This document shows positions 3,452 through 5,298 of a stretch of 5,298 bases of DNA, piece by piece. The stretch is from contig CAMOCR010000049.1 of assembly GCA_946611025.1 (NCBI GenBank), positions 1 to 5,298 on the forward strand, given 5' to 3'. Below the pieces are notes generated by a model, which was not told the origin of the DNA, ran no database searches, and saw only the letters and a list, made by a program, of their open reading frames with translations. The DNA is from an uncultured Alphaproteobacteria bacterium (lineage in GTDB: Bacteria > Pseudomonadota > Alphaproteobacteria > Rs-D84). The position numbers were made by a program, and so were the translations under genes. The first letter of the stretch is position 1; each line of letters opens with the position of its first letter.

Positions 3452-5298
3452 ATAACAGTGAACTTGTTTGATGTGCCGGCACCATTTTCATCAATCGCGC
3501 GAATTATGTGTTCGCCCATTGGCACATCGTATGTAAATGTTTCGCCCGACTTTGTTGTGCCGATTGTTTTATCGTCCATGAACCAGAATATTTTCGCGGT
3601 GGGAATTTCGCTGATTGCGTTAAATGAAACGGTCGCGACATTGCGTGCATCGGTAATTACAATGCGTGTGGTATCGGCGGGCGAAGTAATAATAATTGGG
3701 TTTTCGGTTTCGGCAATTTCGTTCAAATCGCATCCGGCAACATATGGGGGCGGGGTGTTGCGTATGATTCCGGCACGCCTAAACATGTCCAGATATTCTG
3801 GATCCCAAAATTCAAATACATCCATATGTGTTGTTTTATCATCGCGAACGCATGCGCGGCGCCCAGTCGCGTTGTCAATTGGAATTGCACGATAAACCGA
3901 TGATGTTTCAATTGGCGATTTACCCGGAATAAAATATGCCATTACGGTTTTTGGGCAATATTCCCCCGCCAAGCCGCCGACCACATCGCACATTTCAATT
4001 TGCGATATGTTCATATCATCGCGCAGAAAGTTATTGTTTTTTACCGGTGTGTCGGTGTGTGAATAATAGTCAATTACCGTTTCCGCCAACCCGAAATAGA
4101 TTGGTGCGGCGGCACGCGCACCGCTGAACGCGTTGTTGGGGGTGCCATCAAAATTGCCAACCCATACAATTAAAACATAGTCGCCAAAAATACCGGCGGT
4201 CCATGCATCACGATATGACGATGATGTGCCAGTTTTCCACATGTGCGTAATTTGTGGTGCGGTGCGTTTTACAAATGGTATTTTTGCGCCAATTGTCGAT
4301 TGGTGTGCCAACATGTCCAGTGTTAAAAAGAATGCTTCGGGGCTAAGCACATGGGTCGGGCGCGTTTGTTTTGCATTTATATCTGTTTTAATTTCATTGT
4401 ATTCGCCAAGATTTGCCATCGTTGCATATATGCCCGCCAGTTCGCGCATCGAAACCTCGGCCCCGCCAAGTGCAACAGAAATGCCGTAATGTTCGGGGGA
4501 CTTTAGTCCCGACACGCCACATTCGGTTAATGTTTTGTAAAAATTACGTGTGCCAATTTGGCGCAATAAATTTATTGCCGGAATATTACGCGAATGGGTC
4601 AATGCATCGCGCGCCAAAACCGGTCCAAAAAATTCGTTGTCGGAATTTTCGGGGGCATATACACCAAAGTTTATTTTTGCATCTTTTAACAGGGTCATTG
4701 AATGAATCAACCCCATGTCCGCCGCCGATGCATATATCAATGGCTTTAATGTTGAACCGGGGCTGCGGCGCGATGTCACACCATCGTTTTCGCCAAATAT
4801 TGTTTTATCAAAATAGTCAACCGAACCAATATGAACCAATTCTTGCATGGTTTTATAGTTCACCAATATCGCGGCGGCGTTGGTTATGCCAATGTCTTTG
4901 CGTTTGGCAATTTCATTGCGCAGACGCATTTCCATTTTTTTCTGTAAATCAATGTCCAATGTGGTGGTCGTTTCATTCGCGCGCGCATGGGCGGATATTT
5001 GTCGGTCGATAAAGTGCGGTGCCAAAAATGGCAAATCGCGCGTGGTGTGTGCCGCCAACGGCATATCTGCCAGTGTCGCCAATGATGATGTCGTATCTGG
5101 ATATTTTTCGATCCATCGGCGCACTAAATCGGCACGCATTTTTTGCATGTTGCCGATGCCCGTGGGAGTGTTCAAACCGCGTTTTGTGGGGTTCTGGGGA
5201 ATGGTGGACAGTGTAATCGATTCAATTGTTGTTAAATCATTTGGGCGTTTATGAAAATAAATCTGGGATGCGGCGGCAATTCCATGGATGTTGCCACC
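3445..5298 (-). CDS. pbpC: Penicillin-binding protein 1C, 5' end beyond window
   Basis: The minus-strand frame is open from the TAA at 3445-3447 to the right edge, 617 visible residues, so the N-terminus is missing. The first visible residues, GGNIHGIAAASQIYF with LTTIES and STIPQNP, are the end of a GT51 glycosyltransferase domain, which polymerises lipid II into glycan strands. The transpeptidase domain follows, with SPGSTLKP (catalytic Ser at 4753-4755), SRN (visible 236-238) and KTGTS (visible 355-359), the three standard active-site motifs for peptide cross-linking. Residues 533-617 match the BiPBP_C domain (ending FWFMDDKTIG, MGEHIIRAIDENG), which marks the PBP1C subgroup. E. coli PBP1C has about 770 residues, so roughly 150-170 are outside the window, including the membrane anchor and the catalytic Glu of the GT domain. 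A TTG at 5173-5175 could pose as a start but would cut through the GT domain. The protein acts in the periplasm, anchored to the inner membrane. Its promoter is not visible. Confidence 0.95.
   Translation of the reverse strand, partial: GGNIHGIAAASQIYFHKRPNDLTTIESITLSTIPQNPTKRGLNTPTGIGNMQKMRADLVRRWIEKYPDTTSSLATLADMPLAAHTTRDLPFLAPHFIDRQISAHARANETTTTLDIDLQKKMEMRLRNEIAKRKDIGITNAAAILVNYKTMQELVHIGSVDYFDKTIFGENDGVTSRRSPGSTLKPLIYASAADMGLIHSMTLLKDAKINFGVYAPENSDNEFFGPVLARDALTHSRNIPAINLLRQIGTRNFYKTLTECGVSGLKSPEHYGISVALGGAEVSMRELAGIYATMANLGEYNEIKTDINAKQTRPTHVLSPEAFFLTLDMLAHQSTIGAKIPFVKRTAPQITHMWKTGTSSSYRDAWTAGIFGDYVLIVWVGNFDGTPNNAFSGARAAAPIYFGLAETVIDYYSHTDTPVKNNNFLRDDMNISQIEMCDVVGGLAGEYCPKTVMAYFIPGKSPIETSSVYRAIPIDNATGRRACVRDDKTTHMDVFEFWDPEYLDMFRRAGIIRNTPPPYVAGCDLNEIAETENPIIITSPADTTRIVITDARNVATVSFNAISEIPTAKIFWFMDDKTIGTTKSGETFTYDVPMGEHIIRAIDENGAGTSNKFTVIK

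Noticed and set aside
3434..3895. + strand open frame of 153 codons
   Set aside because: It is antisense to the C-terminal domain of pbpC, which has clear family motifs, and it starts inside the terminator.
4413..5012. + strand open frame of 199 codons
   Set aside because: It is antisense to the pbpC transpeptidase domain. It is Pro/Arg/His-rich and has no ribosome binding site.
5173..5175. TTG as the start of the pbpC-like gene
   Set aside because: The frame stays open to the window edge, and the 41 upstream residues match the end of a GT51 domain, so the true start lies outside the window.

Overview
The window looks like a Gram-negative bacterial chromosome segment of moderate GC. Two encoded proteins look like outer-membrane beta-barrels with signal peptides, one is a small exported protein, and one is a periplasmic peptidoglycan synthase of the PBP1C type. 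The tRNA gene encodes its own CCA. Leucine codon choice on the + strand is strongly skewed to TTG, TTA and CTG. An alphaproteobacterial (possibly uncultured, host-associated) origin is my guess from style only and is weakly supported.

Layout: a tRNA-Leu gene with the unusual anticodon AAG lies on the minus strand at 1-85. Its 5' end merges into a 49-bp tandem repeat (three units plus a partial fourth, 76-234). The gap up to 328 also holds a perfect 12-bp palindrome and two overlapping, divergent promoter candidates. On the + strand, 329-1816 encodes a 495-residue outer-membrane protein whose barrel follows the omptin protease pattern, with a low-complexity N-terminal linker and an altered Asp-His region. 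It is followed 42 bp later by a 201-residue exported protein (1859-2464) with a weak resemblance to DUF2066-type periplasmic proteins. The pair is probably one transcript, ending at a short hairpin plus T-run (2492-2517). That hairpin shares its bases with a consensus -35 promoter for the next gene, a 290-residue beta-barrel protein (2541-3413). A strong two-way terminator (3415-3451) separates it from a convergent minus-strand pbpC-like gene (3445-5298), which runs off the right edge without its N-terminus.

Common theme: every protein gene here acts in the cell envelope (outer membrane, periplasm, peptidoglycan). Nothing resembles a mobile element, CRISPR array or defence system. The most unusual items are the tRNA-Leu(AAG) with its repeat array, and the omptin-like protein with atypical active-site spacing.
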